Source: Membranipora membranacea
Taxonomy: Eukaryota; Bryozoa; Gymnolaemata; Cheilostomatida; Membraniporidae
Length of the DNA stretch: 64,000 bases
Direction of reading: 5' to 3'
NCBI GenBank assembly: GCA_914767715.1
Contig: OU612069.1
Span: forward strand, 24,983,387 to 25,047,386
Of this stretch, positions 11,656 to 22,319 are shown one piece after another (the stretch's first letter is position 1; every line of letters starts with the position of its first letter). The position numbers and the translations under genes are program-made. The notes beneath the pieces were generated by a model that ran no database searches, was not told the DNA's origin, and saw only the letters and a program-made list of their open reading frames with translations.

Positions 11656-14600
11656 GGTATACGATTCCCATGTGGGATATGTAGCAAAGCTGTCAGGTCA
11701 AACCAGAAAGGAGTGGCATGTGACAGGTGCGATGTATGGTTCCATACAAAGTGCATGGCTATGAATACCAGGATATACGAGAGTTTGAGAAATGTGAGTT
11801 GGGAATGCTTACAATGTGGTTCGCCAAATTTTTCAAGCACCTTTTTCGATGATCATGATACCAATACTAACAGGTATGAAAACACATTCAGCAGCCAATC
11901 ATTGCATACCATCCCTAGCCTTGATAGTGAAGACCCAAACCCCATAGCCCAGTCTTCGCCCTAACAGAAGAAGCAACATCATCACCGACTAGACAGTCCT
12001 CTCAAAGTTGTCAACTTGAACCTTCAGAGCATCAACAACAAAAAAGCAGAACTCCTTCTGATGCTGCAGAGAGACGATCCTGACATAATTGTAGGAACAG
12101 AAAATAGGCTCAAACAGGAAGTAAGGAATGTGGAGATATTCCCATCTTCGTACACCATCTACAGAAGAGATCGTGCTGACGGGTATGGCGGTGTGCTGCT
12201 CGCCATCAAAACTGACTACATATCCGAACTTGTAACCCCACCAAACCCTGACAAAGACATTGAAGGTGTCCTCGCAAAGATCACCCTCACAAACGCTACA
12301 AAGCTCTTTATCAGTGCCGTCTATCGCCCACCTAGTACAGATGTCCTCTATGCTGAGAAGATCACCAACTTTCTGCACAGTGTCATCAAGAAACTCCCTA
12401 AGGCAGTACACTGGATCCTGGGGGATTTCAACTTGCCTGCCGTAGACTGGCAGACCAGGTCAATAGAAAGTCATCAGTACGCTAAAGATGTCAATCAAAC
12501 TTTTCACAGCAGACTAGAACATGTTGTCACTGGAACAACTCGAGGTGACAATATACTGGACCTTTATTTCACAAACCGCCCTACTCTTGTGACAAAATGC
12601 AAGATACGGCCATGACTGAGCAACCATCATGCTGTGTATATAGAAGCCTGTGTGTGCCAAGAAAATCAAACCGATATCTAGAAAGATTCACTTGTGGAGG
12701 AAAGCTGACATAGATCAACTGAAAGCTACTTGTACTCTAATGGCTGAGGACTTTTACAACACATTCACCACCAACTCACCTGTTGCCAGTATGTGGCACT
12801 CCCAAAACATCGACTACTGGACATGGAAGAAAAATGTGTACCGTCAAAAATGTCATCAACAAAATACCATCAGCCCTGGGTGACTAAGAAAGTAAAGAGA
12901 CTAAGCAAGAGGAAGAGACGATGGTTTAGGATATATAAACTCACTGGGAAACAGTGTGACAAGGAGGCATTTGACACCCTGAAGAAAGAGACCCGAAGAG
13001 CACGCAAGCAAGCGTACAATGGCTACTTGAATGAGATGTTCACAGAAAAGGGTGGACAAAAGAGATCCTGGGGCTATATCAAGTCCAAAAAAACTGAAAA
13101 CTCTGGAGTAGCACCACTCAAAGATGAAAGAGGTATCACAGTTTCCAGCAGCGAAGGAAGGTCGGAGATCCTGAAAAGACAGTTTACTTCAGTTTTTGGA
13201 CCAAAGGACTCTCTACCCATGCCAAACATCAAATGGAGTTTCCCACCAATGCAGCAGACTTTTCCCCAGATAGAGTTAAAAAGCTACTAAAAGACCTAAA
13301 TGATCACAAGTCAAAGGGCCCAGACAATATCTCAGCAAAGCTGTTGAAATCTCTTGCTGATGAGCTGTCCCCTGTACTGGCTTTTCTCTTTCAAGCCACG
13401 CTTGCCCAAGGATAAATTCCCTCAGACTGGACTCATGCAAAAGTCACCCCTATCTACAAGAAAGGAGACAGATCACTACCTAAAAACTACAGACCGAAGG
13501 AAGGAAGGAAGAACAGGTCATGTAAAAGGCAGCTAATACTCACCACAAATGACCTACACAGTACTCTTGAAAAGAATGGGCAAACAGACCTAATCAGCTT
13601 CTCGATATCTCAAAAGCTTTTGATAAGGTACCTCACTCTCTTTTACTTGAGAAGCTCAAGTCCTATGGTATTGATAACAAAATCATACAATGGGTTACAT
13701 TACAGCATTCTTGAGTAACCGAACCCAAGAAGTACTGGTCGAAGGAAGGAGCTCAACAAACTCCGAAGTCACTTCTGGTGTTCCACAAGGAAGTGTACTT
13801 GGGCCCCTGCTCTTCTTCTTATTTTTTAATGACATGCCGAACTATGTCACCAATGGCTCTACTGTGCGGTTGTTTGCGTACGATGCTGTGTTATATAAGA
13901 GAATCGACGGACCAGATGACTCTGCACTGCTACAGGATGACCTCAACTCGTTGCTGAAGTGGGAGAGAGACTGGGGGATGAGCTTTCACCCAAGTAAGTG
14001 TAACCTACTCCGAGTTTCCCGAAAGCAGACAGTTGCAGATTACTACATCAGAGGCCATCACCTGGAGCTCGTCGAATCTGCTAAATACCTAAGCGTCACC
14101 CTCACGAAAGATATGACCTGGAAACAGCATGTAAAATCTGTTGCTGGAAAGGCAAACAACACCCTGTCCTTTCTCCAGCGAAATATCTCAGACTGCCCAC
14201 AGAACCTCAAAGCGCTTAGCTATAAAACACTCATATGCCCACAGGTCGAATACTGCATGGAACCCCCATCATCAAAACCAGATCAAACAACTAGAATCCA
14301 TCCAAAATCGACCAGCCCGCTTCACCTGTAGTAACTAGAAATATTCAGCTCGGGTGGGAGAGCCTACAGGCCATGCAGAAGAAAGATATGCAAAGTTGTA
14401 CTGCTATACAAGATAATGAACCACCATATCGACATACGACTGGTACTGAGAACATCTGCTGTCCATCCAGAGAAGCTAACCCAGCTCCACTGCAGAAAAC
14501 TGGCCTTTCAGAGATCATATGTGCCAGATACCGTAGTGCTATGGAACAGCCTCCCTACCAGTCTGACATCTGTGGTCACCGTGGATGCATTTAGATCAGG

Positions 14601-14989
14601 TGCAACTGGCGCCCTGGTGCATTCTAAGATAGATCTATGCTCTTCTCATTATTCCAACACCCAGAGGCACAAGCACAGACGCACAGATGATTTTAGATGA
14701 GACCACAGATTTCGTTTGCTCACAGATCAACGTAAGAAACGTAAGATATAAATAGTGAAATTGAATGATGTTGGACATATTTTATAAAAATATTAATAAA
14801 GTGATACCAGCTTTGGTCTATTGCATTAATGAGATAGTTAATGTTACCTCGTCTCAATTTTTCTCTCTATGTTTTGAACACTACAGGTTTTGCAGCATCA
14901 AAAGGGAGAGGGGAGGGGCTTACAGCTCAGCGATGTTGTTATTACAAAGTATGGTTGCTACACCTGTGCCAAGTTACTAGAAGCTATTA

Positions 14990-15300
14990 TCCACCACAGC
15001 CCAATCAATATCGATGGCTGACTGAGCTTGGGTTAACAATGGCGTGCCCATCAGCAATCTGGGCAGAGTTTGATCAATTAAACTGGTTTTGAACAAAACT
15101 CGCCATTCTTGATTTGAGGAATGAACAATGGCATAATTTGTGTCTGAATGCTTGATGAACTTGTCTTAGCATTATTATGTTAAGTGTCAGAGATTTTAGC
15201 CTTGTTCCCTACTTGAAAGTCGATATTTCCTTGTTTTTGTAGCTGACAGTAAGCTTAGGATTAGGAACAAAGCTACATGGTCTGAAACTTTGCAGATGGT
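14990..15300. repeat. Low-copy interspersed repeat, copy a
   Basis: The stretch with cccaatcaat, tggctg, atcagcaatctgggcagagtttgat, aaactggtttt and later gccttgttccc/acaaagctaca is repeated at about 26480-26780. Its later part is also found at about 22930-23110. No coding capacity was seen, and the element class is unknown. It abuts or overlaps the LINE-C 3' end. Confidence 0.55.
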
Positions 15301-16085
15301 GATGTCAAGAGCTGCTTTCAAATATTCGCAGATTTCCCCTGTAAGAGCACGCCGTGTTACTCTAGTTGGTATGTATTTAGATAATGGAGTGTAGGTGGAA
15401 ATGAGGTGTATAATGACATGATCAGACTTGCCAAGCTTAGCAAGTTGAAAGCTCTGTTTGAAGGCATCGTTGATTCTTATGAAGCATTTATCCAAAATAC
15501 GATTGTGACAGGTGGCAGTTTTCAGTGTTTGGTAGTATCCATCCAATTTGAAAGGTAGCTTATTGAAATCACCCAGCACAATGATACAGGAATCTGGGTG
15601 CTCGTTTTCTAGCCCTTTAACATGTGATGATATTGTCCAAGCAGTATTTTTAGCATTGTCTTTTAATCTAGAATCGGCATTGAAAGGAGCGGAGCATGAC
15701 AGAGATATTATTGATGAAAATTCTCTAGGAAGCCAGTGAGGTCTGGATTTAATTGTCAAAATTTCACGGTGGGGATCGTTATAGTTGTAAAATATATAAT
15801 TATTAATCAACAATTTATTGTCAACATGGACTAGAACGCCACCTTCACAAGATTTCCTAGATACTTTAGGACGTCTGTCAATACGCAACTGTTCATATCC
15901 ATCAATCACTGATCCGGCGTGAGATATATCGGGCGATATCCAAGATTCCGTAATGCTATCTAATTGTGATTTATTCTACAACCATGTGTATTGTAGAAGG
16001 CCATGTAGTTCATCTAGTTTGTTGGGCATGGATTGAGCACTAGTTAGTATGATAGCTGGTAGGGGTACTCCGCCTATTTTGGTAC
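15196..16085 (-). mobile_element. LINE-C: endonuclease fragment of a non-LTR retrotransposon
   Basis: Minus-strand translation gives a LINE endonuclease: LPAIILTSAQSMPNKLDEL near 16070, ESWISPDI, VIDGYEQLRIDRR, GGVLVHVDN, VLGDFNKLPFKLDGYY and LGKSDHVIIHL. The 237-residue stretch 15196-15909 is uninterrupted; a stop separates it from the N-terminal part. It lacks any RT domain, so it is truncated at the 3' side. It is very similar in sequence to the endonuclease of LINE-A, so both belong to one family. Confidence 0.85.
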
Positions 16086-16246
16086 TATGATTCACCCTCA
16101 CACCACTATGTCAGCCTCTTCCGAGAAGTTCAGGGTCAATTTTCTTTACTTGGTGCTTGTAGTTATTAATCCAAATGTATTTCAGTTGCTATTGATTCAT
16201 AGTATTTTTTATGTCCGACAGAGATTAATGATCCATATGTTCCAGG

Positions 16247-17019
16247 CAGGGGCGTATGGAGTACCCCTGAACCCCAGGCCTATCTGTAGTCGAATTTATA
16301 ACCCCAGATTTTCTTTCCCAACCCCAGATCTAATCAATCCCCGAAAATCTGGGGTTGAGAAATATAACAGACTAAAGACATGCTCAAACTCACCACCCGC
16401 TTATGACCTTGAATGGGTCTATGAGCGTGGCAATCTTGTTATCACTAGGTTAACAGGCTACCATCATATTTCATTGGCTATTTTAGCGCTCTAATGTTTT
16501 GTTTGGTAGAATGTAATACAATTTAGAGTTCACATAAAGTTCATGAAGCATGAAGATCCGAATGAAACTGTTGCAGCTATTATACAATACAGCTAACAGA
16601 ACTGAGCACGCCACTCCTCCAATCCAAGTATTTATTAACTCCTTGATCCCATTCTACCCTAATCACATCCCACTGAGTTATGTTTGCAAGCCAAGTGAAA
16701 GTAGAATCATCATATTGAGGTGTAATACCCATGGTGGTCCAAATTGCATACATGATACTGAGTACATGTCACTACACATTACTAGTTGGCTCTTGACTGC
16801 CTGAAGGGCACGGGCCACCTTATCATACTGGTTGTGGGGTGGGGAAGAAGAGGAGGCATCTCTTTTTTTTCCGCAAAGTTGAAATTCAGCCCCAGATCAG
16901 TGAGCTCAACCCCAAATCTTTTCTACCCCAGATTTTTACTTGCCAACCCCAGAACCAAAAATTTTCGTGTGTCATGCAGAACCGATATGGGATTTAATAA
17001 TAAACTCAAAACGCCCCTG
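16247..17019. mobile_element. Non-autonomous hAT-type DNA transposon
   Basis: A 773-bp element begins caggggcgt and ends acgcccctg, so its ends are inverted repeats. It is flanked by a perfect 8-bp direct repeat, gttccagg, at 16239-16246 and 17020-17027. An 8-bp target duplication with CAGGGGCG-type ends is the hallmark of the hAT superfamily. Inside, the phrase accccaga(t)ttt recurs near both ends. No transposase is encoded, so it would have to be mobilised in trans. Confidence 0.88.
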
Positions 17020-17027
17020 GTTCCAGG

Positions 17028-17640
17028 CTTTTCACTCCTCTTAGTTGGTATATGAGGGTGATTGTAAACACCAGCATAAAGAAGGCAGCAATAGCTGTGC
17101 CAATATGTGAACAGTTAATTTATAGTGAAATGAATACTGGATTACAGAGAGCACTTGAAAAGACAACCTTACTCTGCTTCGGGATGTGGCGTGTGACAAA
17201 ACATCTGATTTTAATCAAGCAAGAGCCAACTGCCAACTGAATACAAGAACCTGACTTTGCTCTGCATTCCCCCTTGTTAAGCGATGCATGACCTTACTGA
17301 ACCTGTTGACTGAATGTTTTCCGGACTCAAATTGACGACCCTTATCGATGGTACACTAACAGCCACAAGCACATAGACACGATGAAGCGGTGTAAGATTG
17401 CTATCAGGAAACAAGATGGACAGAGGAAAATCTGAATATGAAGCAAGAGACATTGCTGACGACATTAAATTGAATTATAGTAGATGGGATTAACAATGAA
17501 TGGAGTAGCAATCTGTCTACAACAGGAGTGGCAAGGTAAAATTATTAGAACATGTTTGTAGAAAGTCAGACAAATTACATCATCGTCTCATCCTATACCA
17601 CGTTTGTTTCGCAGAAGCGAGAAAAAATATTGTCATTTGT
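17028..17640. other. Intergenic, no gene seen
   Basis: Sequence between the hAT element and the second duplicated block. Only short open stretches without domain motifs are present. Confidence 0.4.
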
Positions 17641-18133
17641 ATAAATGATGCATGACTCATTTGACATAGAAATTAGGTTACTGTTCACTCCTGAGCCTCT
17701 GACTTTCTACAAGAAGTTCCAAAATCAATGTGGGATGCTTATTGCTAAGAGAACATAGCTTTTATCGTTATATGGTCATGTTGCTCGCTATATTGTATTA
17801 GATCAATGATTTTAAATGTATAGGATACATGGCTTATTGACCTGTATCGTTTTTTAAGGCATCATATCCAACAGCTTCGGATGTAACTTTTAATTTTGGT
17901 GTTGGTTGTCGCTAGGCCCTTGCTTTGTGATTTGTGAGTAGCTTTCATAATTGTAGCTGCAGTAAGAGTTACAGAAAAACACTGAAACAAATGAATTGAT
18001 AGAATCATTTGTTGATCCCGTTTATTTGCTACAAATAAATCAAGTTATATTTAGATATGGCTTTTCTTCAAAGATCATGATGTTAAGTTCAATAGTCTTT
18101 GAAAAAGGTTGCTGTCGCCTTCACTTCTCTGTT

Positions 18134-21100
18134 TCACAGGGAGCCTTGTTGTAGCATAGCATTAAACTGAGCAATCATGTACTCCAAGAGTGCACTCAGC
18201 TCATCAATACCTACAAAATAAATTGGGTTGAAATCGTTTGTTTTAGTCTTTTGCAGATACTAGTACTATACTGACCTGACATGCGTAGTGATTTATTCTT
18301 AAAGGGCAACCAAGGTTTGGCAGCAATGCATGAATGGGTAGCAAATAATGTGCTGGGCAGCATCAGCTTTGTGCATTACGCGATGCAAAACTCAAAGTAG
18401 TTGCTGACTCTAAGCTGGGTAACACTTCAGTTTAGGGGAGGCTGTAATGATTATAGAGCACAGGCTAAATAATAACAGGAACAGGAAACTGCTATGTGGT
18501 ATTCTCTTTTAGCTGAGTTTGAGTACCTGATGGAAGAAATGTTTCACAAGAATTCTGGCTGAATAATCATCCGAATTATATTTTATCTTTTTCCCCATGC
18601 AGAAGGTGCAATCTGCTATTAATCAATGGTCATCAATGCGAAGTTGTTTGAAACCTTGGTTGCCCTTTAAAAAAGACCCAAAAAGATTTAAGAATTTTTT
18701 GTAGGATGGAAATGGCTGTCATGTGCTGCCATTACCTCAGCAATTAGAAACTAGAATTAAGACAAACCAGGAATCATCAAGTGTAACAATATGGTTCCAG
18801 GGTGGCAGGGTGGCGTAGTGGTTAGGATTCGTGCATCTCAATCTGAGAGTTGCAGGTTCGAATCCTGGTCACTACACATGCTGCTAAAGGAGGTGAGTTC
18901 TCCGGTTAAACCCTAGCTTGCCCACTCCTACCTTGTACAGGAGTGCGCTAAATAGATGTGATAAATCTTATTCCAAATACTGTAAGCATATTTTCATTTG
19001 CCTGAAAGGGCCTTGAATAGCAAAATAAAGTTGATATAAAAAAAAAAAAAAAAAATCATCCCAGTAAGCATGATTGAAAACTTTGAATCATCAATTATCT
19101 ATTATTTTACTGGGGTGGATTGTCATAAGGGAGTGGCACTTCCAAATTTTAGGATCTGACTCATCTATTTTCAATTATATTTGCTTTTTCACAGTTTACA
19201 GTACTTTGATTTTGTGTTCAATTTGAACCTACATTGAGTAATGATGTTTGTCAGAAAGTCATTATAGATCCAGCATTGGCTTTTTGAAAACAGAATGGAC
19301 CCACTGGTCAACACAATGTTATAATTAAATGCAAACAATCGGTTGGCTGAATGAAAGGGCATACTCTATTCAAAGCCTCATAAAAAAACATGAAAAGGAC
19401 CCACAATTCGGATTGCTAAGCCAAATCCTATTGTCTTATTTAACTAATGCTGTGAATGTAATGATAGCATCAACACTTACTAAGGCATATTGTTTTAGCA
19501 TACCACACTTCACCAGCACAGCATACATAATGCTGTGTCGGGCACGGAAGCTGCTCCTGGTAGTATGTTGTGTCTTGCCAATATCTGGTCGAATATCTGT
19601 AAGCAGAACAACAATTATCAAACAAACTAATATCATTTTAGGCTGAAAATTAAGAGACAAGGCAACTATCATATACACTGTCTCGCAGAGGAGGATCTGC
19701 CCTGTAATTACAGAAGATAACAACCAAAAACTCTAAAACAAGCTGCAAAGCCATGTAAATTTCAGTTTGTCGACGTATCATAAAAAAGACTAACTGGTTT
19801 TCCTTAACACAAAATGATCAGATCAAGTCCATTGAATAATTGCCAAAGCAGTAACGCTTTTGATTTCATATAATATGTGTACATAGAGTATAAGCTACTA
19901 AGGATAGCAAAATAGTAAGAGGTCTTTAAACGTAAAGTGTGTCAACAGAGGAGGATTCAAACACACGAAACAATTGGGTAAAATGTGCTGCTTAAATCAC
20001 ATCAAACATGCTTCGGAAGGAAACTTCAACCGCAGAGCAACATAGCGTCAAATATAACGCTGCGCCCTTAAGGTATATTAACGCACCTTTATTTCTCAGT
20101 CTTTGAACAGAGATAGAAAATTTCGATTTTAACCAACATGTTGACCCACAATTGTGTGGGATATCCAAATTAATTGTGGTTCTGATCAGCATATGTAAAA
20201 CTATCATAGGACTCACCTGGATGACGATCTATATCTAGCACATCTATCCCAACCCCACCAACCACAGCTGATAGTATATCTGTTAGAGTAATAGTATTGG
20301 TATTTTATGCTGACAGAGTGGGTTCTACTTTTTACAGCAACAGCTTTCACTTTGCAACATGTTTTCCCACCACTTGTGTCCTTGCGTACTCTGAAGTGGT
20401 TGTAATAATAGAGGTAAACATAGTGTAGGTAGTTAAAAGGTGTAACTGGAAACCTCTCTGTTGCAGTAGCTACAGTAGTTGTTGGTGTGGTTGTTGTTTG
20501 TTTGGTTGTTGCTGATGTGGTCCTTGTTGGTGATGTTGTTGTTGTAGTTGGTGCGGTTGTTGTCTGTGTGGTTGTTGTTGGCGTGGTTGTTGTTGGTGTG
20601 GTTGTTGTCGTAGTTGGTGTGGTTGTTGTTTGTGTGGTTGTTGTTGGTGTGGTTGTTGTTGTGGTTGGTGTGGTTGTTGTTGGTGTGGTTGTTGACGTAG
20701 TTGGTGTGGCTGTTGTTTGTGTGGTTGTTGTTGACGTGGTTGTTATTGGTGTGGTTGTTGTCGTAGTTGGTGTGGTTGTTGTTTGTGTGGTTGTTGTTGG
20801 TGTGGTTGTTGTTGTGGTTGCTATGGTTGTTGTTGGTGTGGTTGCTGTCGTTGTTGGTGTGGTTGCTGTCGTAGTTGGTGTGGTTGTTGTCGGATCAGTT
20901 GTTGTTGGTTTGGTTGTAGGGGGTAGGGTCTGTCCAAGCTCCTCTGCAGCCTTCTCAACAAGGATGTGAGCCTTACTGTTGAAAGAGCTCTTATAAAAAT
21001 ATAAAACAACATAAAACTTAGAAACTTAGAATTATCTCCTCACTGGTGATAGGGAGACAACTTGAATTCAAGTTGGATTCAGTTGGATTTCCCCATTAAA

Positions 21101-21628
21101 ATGGGATTTCCATTGATTATTTATTGATTATTCAATATAGATACCAAGGGCGCGAATTTACCTAATTAACACCAACCCATAATATTTTTATATTGTTTTT
21201 TTTTTCAAATCAGGACATTGTTCTTCCTTTGGCCATAAATTTTACTATCAGTTGATGGTTCAAATTATCAGCATTTTCAAGCAGCGTATGTAACATGTGT
21301 TATGGAAGAATTCTTTAAACAAAGTCATTTTCAAACATAACTAATTTATTTACAATATCCCTCTGCTTGTGGGCTTTCGCATCACGCCCTGTTTCAGACT
21401 TTTATGACAGGGTAGCAGGCTACAAAAATACAAAACTCCATTATTGAAAGCACTCACCTTCAAGCTCTGTGGGACACTTGGGTTGTCCATGAATGTGTTG
21501 ATATCTTTCAGCAGAGCTTCTCCCTCAGCTATGTTACTAGCTATATCTTCATCAATCTCATACCCTGAGGTATTAGAGATTAAAACACACAAAACAAGCG
21601 CTGAGTAGACTGTTGAAAACCCCATCAT
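18134..21628 (-). CDS. Secreted Thr/Pro-rich protein with Cys-rich EMI-like domain, copy 2
   Basis: The exon plan matches copy 1: 21458-21628, 20217-20989, 19481-19596 and 18134-18210, all in phase, giving 378 aa. The start could be either of two adjacent ATGs (MMGFSTVYSALVLC); a signal peptide follows. The Thr/Pro tract is about three times longer than in copy 1 and mixes TTTTP, TTTTQ and ATPTTT units. The basic site is FRVRKD. The Cys-rich part keeps the same eight Cys as copy 1 (TCC, SCG, RCARY, PCPTQHYVCC, TICL). The tail is two codons longer than copy 1 and ends GSL. Intron 3 (18211-19480) is enlarged by an inverted-repeat element and a SINE absent from the other copies. No stop or frameshift was found, so it is probably functional. 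Confidence 0.8.
18299..18670. mobile_element. Inverted-repeat element (MITE) with TTAA or TA flanks
   Basis: The ends ttaaagggcaaccaaggttt (18299-18318) and aaaccttggttgccctttaa (18651-18670) are perfect 20-bp inverted repeats. The outer TTAA could be a piggyBac-type target duplication, or the inner TA a Tc1/mariner-type one; the sequence does not decide. Copy 3 has an empty site at the same point (near catgcgtagt...cataaaag, about 28745-28770), so it inserted after the block duplicated. No transposase is present. Confidence 0.8.
18798..19055 (+). mobile_element. Full-length tRNA-derived SINE with poly-A tail
   Basis: The head carries an A-box-like segment (tggcgtagtggttagg, 18821-18836) and a canonical B box ggttcgaatcc (18855-18865). 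A unique body and a run of about 18 A (about 19038-19055) follow. The corresponding place in block 1 (about 6750, caatactctcttaatcatcg) is uninterrupted, which gives an empty site and rough insertion borders. It lies in intron 3 of copy 2, opposite to its transcription. Confidence 0.88.
20470..20930. repeat. Coding microsatellite of the Thr/Pro tract, copy 2
   Basis: About 450 bp of 15-bp-like units (ttgttggtgtggttg and variants with gtcgta, gtggtt, tttgtg) encode the long Thr-rich tract of copy 2. The minus-strand Thr frame is open throughout. A higher-order repeat of about 130 bp is visible (gtcgtagttggtgtggttgt recurs). Confidence 0.85.
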
Positions 21629-21699
21629 ATTATCAAGTGAAGTATCACGTTCCGTTGTGAATTTCTAATAAACTAAGCAAGCAACAGTATACAATGTAT

Positions 21700-21705
21700 T
21701 TTATA
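21700..21705 (-). promoter_or_regulatory. Probable TATA box of copy 2
   Basis: TATAAA on the minus strand lies 75 bp upstream of the second ATG (21625), which aligns with the copy 1 start. Position is conserved between the two paralogues, although surrounding bases have diverged. Confidence 0.45.
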
Positions 21706-22069
21706 TCAATATCAGAAGACCTTTGATTCATCAATCAATATGTGGACCATCATGATTGGATCTTCATTAGTATTGAGGTCAAATATAAAGGTGAATGGTA
21801 TTATAGGTATATGCAGTCGCCATACACAATGGAGAAACAAAACTATTAAGAGTTTATGTGTGAAGAGCGTTGGCACTGTGATTTCAGAGCATAATTATTT
21901 TTAATTCCAGACCATCCCTGACACAATGTTACGATCTGAAAGCTTGATGCAGGTTGACCTATTCCTTTACATCAGATACCATTTTTAAAGCTTAAATCTG
22001 TGAGGATATTTGACTTTTTAAAGATTCCTATATTCAAATCCTATACATTCGCCAGTTGAAAAATGATGT

Positions 22070-22315
22070 GGGTTAAAATGTCGGTTAAAATCGCAAGTCT
22101 TTGTCTCTGTCCAATGACTGAAAGATTAAGGTGCCTCAAAGGCGCGGCCGCCATTTCCGGCTCCAAATTGCTCTCAGTTTGACGGTCAGATCGGAGCACA
22201 CCTTGGTAGTCAGTTGAGCCCAGTAGTTGGTAGACTGCAGTGGGATTCGGGCCTGAGACGGCGCTTGCGCGTCAGAGGGCAGGCGCTCTAACCAACAGAG
22301 CTACTTTCTACTAAA
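22070..22315 (-). mobile_element. tRNA-derived SINE family 2, copy a
   Basis: On the minus strand the head reads agctctgttggttagagcgc (A box) and later gcccgaatccca (B box, 22241-22252). The body contains ctctgtcc, gcgcggccgcc and gctctcagttt. It matches the copy at 33222-33450 along its whole length, including the NotI-like gcggccgc, so a dispersed SINE is favoured over a tRNA gene. Confidence 0.82.
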
Positions 22316-22319
22316 TACT

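Larger units (their letters stand above)
10917..14790 (+). mobile_element. LINE-B: broken non-LTR retrotransposon with 2A-like peptide, PHD finger, endonuclease and RT
   Basis: The best-preserved LINE in the window. The frame from 11332 carries a hydrophobic segment, a 2A-like GDVEQNPGP (11629-11655) and a PHD-type Cys/His cluster (CGIC...CDRCDVWFHTKC...WECLQC, about 11674-11818). After one in-frame TAA at 11962-11964 the same frame continues with the endonuclease (NLQSINNKKAELL, GGVLLAI, VYRPPS, LGDFNLPAVDW) to a TGA near 12613. The RT follows in three frames: SKGPDNISAKLLK near 13310, GVPQGSVLGPLLF near 13780, and C-terminal parts to about 14700. The catalytic FADD is FAYD (first Asp to Tyr, 13879-13881). 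Sequence is lost near 13500, where NYRP is followed directly by material from further downstream. The copy is therefore dead. Separate stop and frameshift positions suggest moderate age. Confidence 0.9.

Noticed and set aside
20487-20969. 160-codon plus-strand frame rich in Val/Gly
   Set aside because: It is the antisense reading of the Thr/Pro-coding repeat of copy 2. Repeat units without stops give open frames on both strands.
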